Part shown: one piece after another, positions 17,469 to 18,401 of the stretch
Layout: each line of letters opens with the position of its first letter
How positions within the stretch are numbered: the first letter of the stretch is position 1
Source: Butyriboletus loyo
Taxonomy: Eukaryota; Basidiomycota; Agaricomycetes; Boletales; Boletaceae
Assembly: GCA_038093515.1 (NCBI GenBank)
Contig: JBBPSI010000368.1
Span: 1-18,401, forward strand
Length of the DNA: 18,401 nt
Direction: 5' to 3'
Notes under the pieces: model-generated
What the model saw: only the letters and a program-made list of their open reading frames with translations
Told to the model about the DNA's origin: nothing
Databases searched by the model: none
Position numbers and translations under genes: made by a program

Positions 17469-18401
17469 CTAGTTGTGTTTCGCCCAACTCTACATTGTTG
17501 GCAAATCCGTCCATGTCCATCTCCACTTCATTCGCACGTCCTTTCCCTTTTCCCTTTCCTCGACGTGTCTTGAAACCGGAGCGATTGTTTGTTCGCTCAT
17601 TACGGTTTGCTCCGGATCCTGAAGGTCCTCCATAAGGCGTCGCAGGCATATGGTTTTGCTGCTGCCTTTGCTGCTGCGGTTGGAACGGCCTCTTCTGTCC
17701 AGGACGACCACGTCCGCCAGAAGGTTGTTGAGGACGAGCCTGATTGTTCCAATTTGTCTGCGCAGGTGGAGGAGGTCCGCGTCTAACCGTGTTTGTGCGG
17801 TTGAGCTGGGTGTCCGGTGCAACAGTATTCGTTCGAGAGGTGGTGGGATAAGGGATCTGGCCAGTGCCAGCACGAAGTTGTAACTCGTGAGTGATCATGG
17901 GAATGATAACGTTCGGTGTAAATTGGTGAACATTTGTGTTATGGACGATGTTGGACACCAGAGGTTCGAAAGATTTCGGTAACTTGGTGAGCAAGATCAT
18001 GGATCGGAAATTGTTTGGAAGACTTAATCCTGCTGCTTCCATTTTGTGGAAGGCGTCCGTTAAGGACATGAGACCAGCAACAGCGTTAGCTTCATGAACG
18101 CGAATGTTCATGGCTTGGCGGAACAGGAAAAATTGTCCTGTAATGCCTGTGGTTGCGTAGGTGTCGTACAGGAAGTTCCAAAGAGTTTTGGCGACAGAGA
18201 TGTTGACAGATTCTGGAATTATTTGACCAGAAGCGTCATAGAGGGATGGAGAGTAGTCGTAGTTGACTGCATGTTGGAGTTCTGGAGATATGTAGATGGC
18301 GAGCATGCCAACAGAGCGCTTGTCCAGCGAAACCCACTTCTGCTGGTCAGCTGCTGTCTGTTGGTAGTACTCTGAAGTACCATCTACTATCGACCAGACA
18401 C
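17299..18401 (-). CDS. gag: Gag of the copia element, partial
   Basis: Copia-type Gag (UBN2-like), open from the window edge to the stop at 17299-17301. The internal Met at 18306 is not the start: the frame continues upstream with a typical VWSIVDGT block. The first half is the helical capsid domain (LAIYISPELQ, TLWNFLYDTY, LPKSFEPL). The second half is Gln/Gly/Pro-rich with a basic RRGKGKGKGR tract that could bind RNA; no CCHC knuckle is present, as in Ty1. The end overlaps pol by 170 nt, pol lying in the +1 frame. No nonsense codon is visible in the part seen. Confidence 0.88.
   Translation of the reverse strand, partial: VWSIVDGTSEYYQQTAADQQKWVSLDKRSVGMLAIYISPELQHAVNYDYSPSLYDASGQIIPESVNISVAKTLWNFLYDTYATTGITGQFFLFRQAMNIRVHEANAVAGLMSLTDAFHKMEAAGLSLPNNFRSMILLTKLPKSFEPLVSNIVHNTNVHQFTPNVIIPMITHELQLRAGTGQIPYPTTSRTNTVAPDTQLNRTNTVRRGPPPPAQTNWNNQARPQQPSGGRGRPGQKRPFQPQQQRQQQNHMPATPYGGPSGSGANRNERTNNRSGFKTRRGKGKGKGRANEVEMDMDGFANNVELGETQLGDHTLTDFPMETESTVGQAGWGDDDPMGPPLASPYFEDGDANASSSHSFRKHRDSL

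Larger units (their letters stand above)
12811..18401 (-). mobile_element. Ty1/copia element, 3' part (runs off the right edge)
   Basis: The minus-strand order 5' to 3' is gag, protease, integrase, reverse transcriptase, RNase H, polypurine tract, LTR. Integrase before RT defines Ty1/copia. The 5' LTR, primer-binding site and start of gag lie beyond 18401, so LTR divergence and target duplication cannot be read. Confidence 0.92.

Noticed and set aside
1..18401. CRISPR arrays, bacterial operons, tRNA or rRNA genes
   Set aside because: No short regularly spaced repeats, no clover-leaf candidates that I could recognise, and all recognisable coding sequence belongs to eukaryotic LTR elements.

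Overview
The window is a stack of LTR retrotransposons, with no host gene, rRNA or tRNA that I can recognise. The element types (a Ty3/gypsy chromovirus with a C-terminal chromodomain, a second Ty3/gypsy lineage and a Ty1/copia element), LTRs with TATA boxes and CACGTG sites, and transition-type decay suggest a filamentous fungal nuclear genome, most likely a basidiomycete (Agaricomycetes). The taxon is inference; that this is a retroelement nest is read directly from termini and target-site duplications (TSDs).

Layout. (1) 1-1016, minus: the truncated 5' end of a chromovirus ('B2': gag, primer-binding site, R-U5 of the LTR). Its promoter half is displaced by a truncated LTR of a long family at 1017-~1740. 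(2) 2231-12810, plus: gag of an older Ty3/gypsy element ('A'), broken into three pieces that remain in one register when insertions and duplicated target sites are ignored. (3) 2796-11596, minus: an 8.8-kb chromovirus ('B') inserted in A-gag with a perfect GATCC TSD and two 426-bp LTRs. Its order is gag, protease, RT, RNase H, integrase, chromodomain, then an extra ORF (ORF2). B carries three later solo LTRs: 5700-6126 (related to B, opposite orientation, TSD TTAGC), 7858-8679 (long family, TSD GAAGG) and 10458-10953 (middle family, TSD GTCGG/GTTGG). (4) 12012-12508: a second middle-family solo LTR, in A-gag. (5) 12811-18401, minus: the 3' part of a Ty1/copia element with LTR, RNase H, RT, integrase, protease and gag, running off the right edge.

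All the coding regions of A and B and the copia pol are decayed. Nearly every in-frame stop is TGA, often where CGA (Arg) or TGG (Trp) would fit, and B's two LTRs differ almost only by transitions. This is the pattern of cytosine deamination, by RIP or spontaneous loss of 5-methylcytosine.

Most notable: (a) ORF2 after pol in B, a Gag-like protein ending in three tandem zinc knuckles, in the same frame as pol and starting 6 nt after its stop; (b) a self-priming signature, a primer-binding site complementary to the predicted 5' end of the element's own RNA; (c) a GGTCTGTGC box 22-24 nt upstream of the TATA box in seven LTR copies of three length families; (d) a gag reading frame extending over 100 codons upstream of its first ATG in two divergent copies, beginning at an ATT codon in a good initiation context; (e) a heat-shock-element-like array in B-type LTRs.
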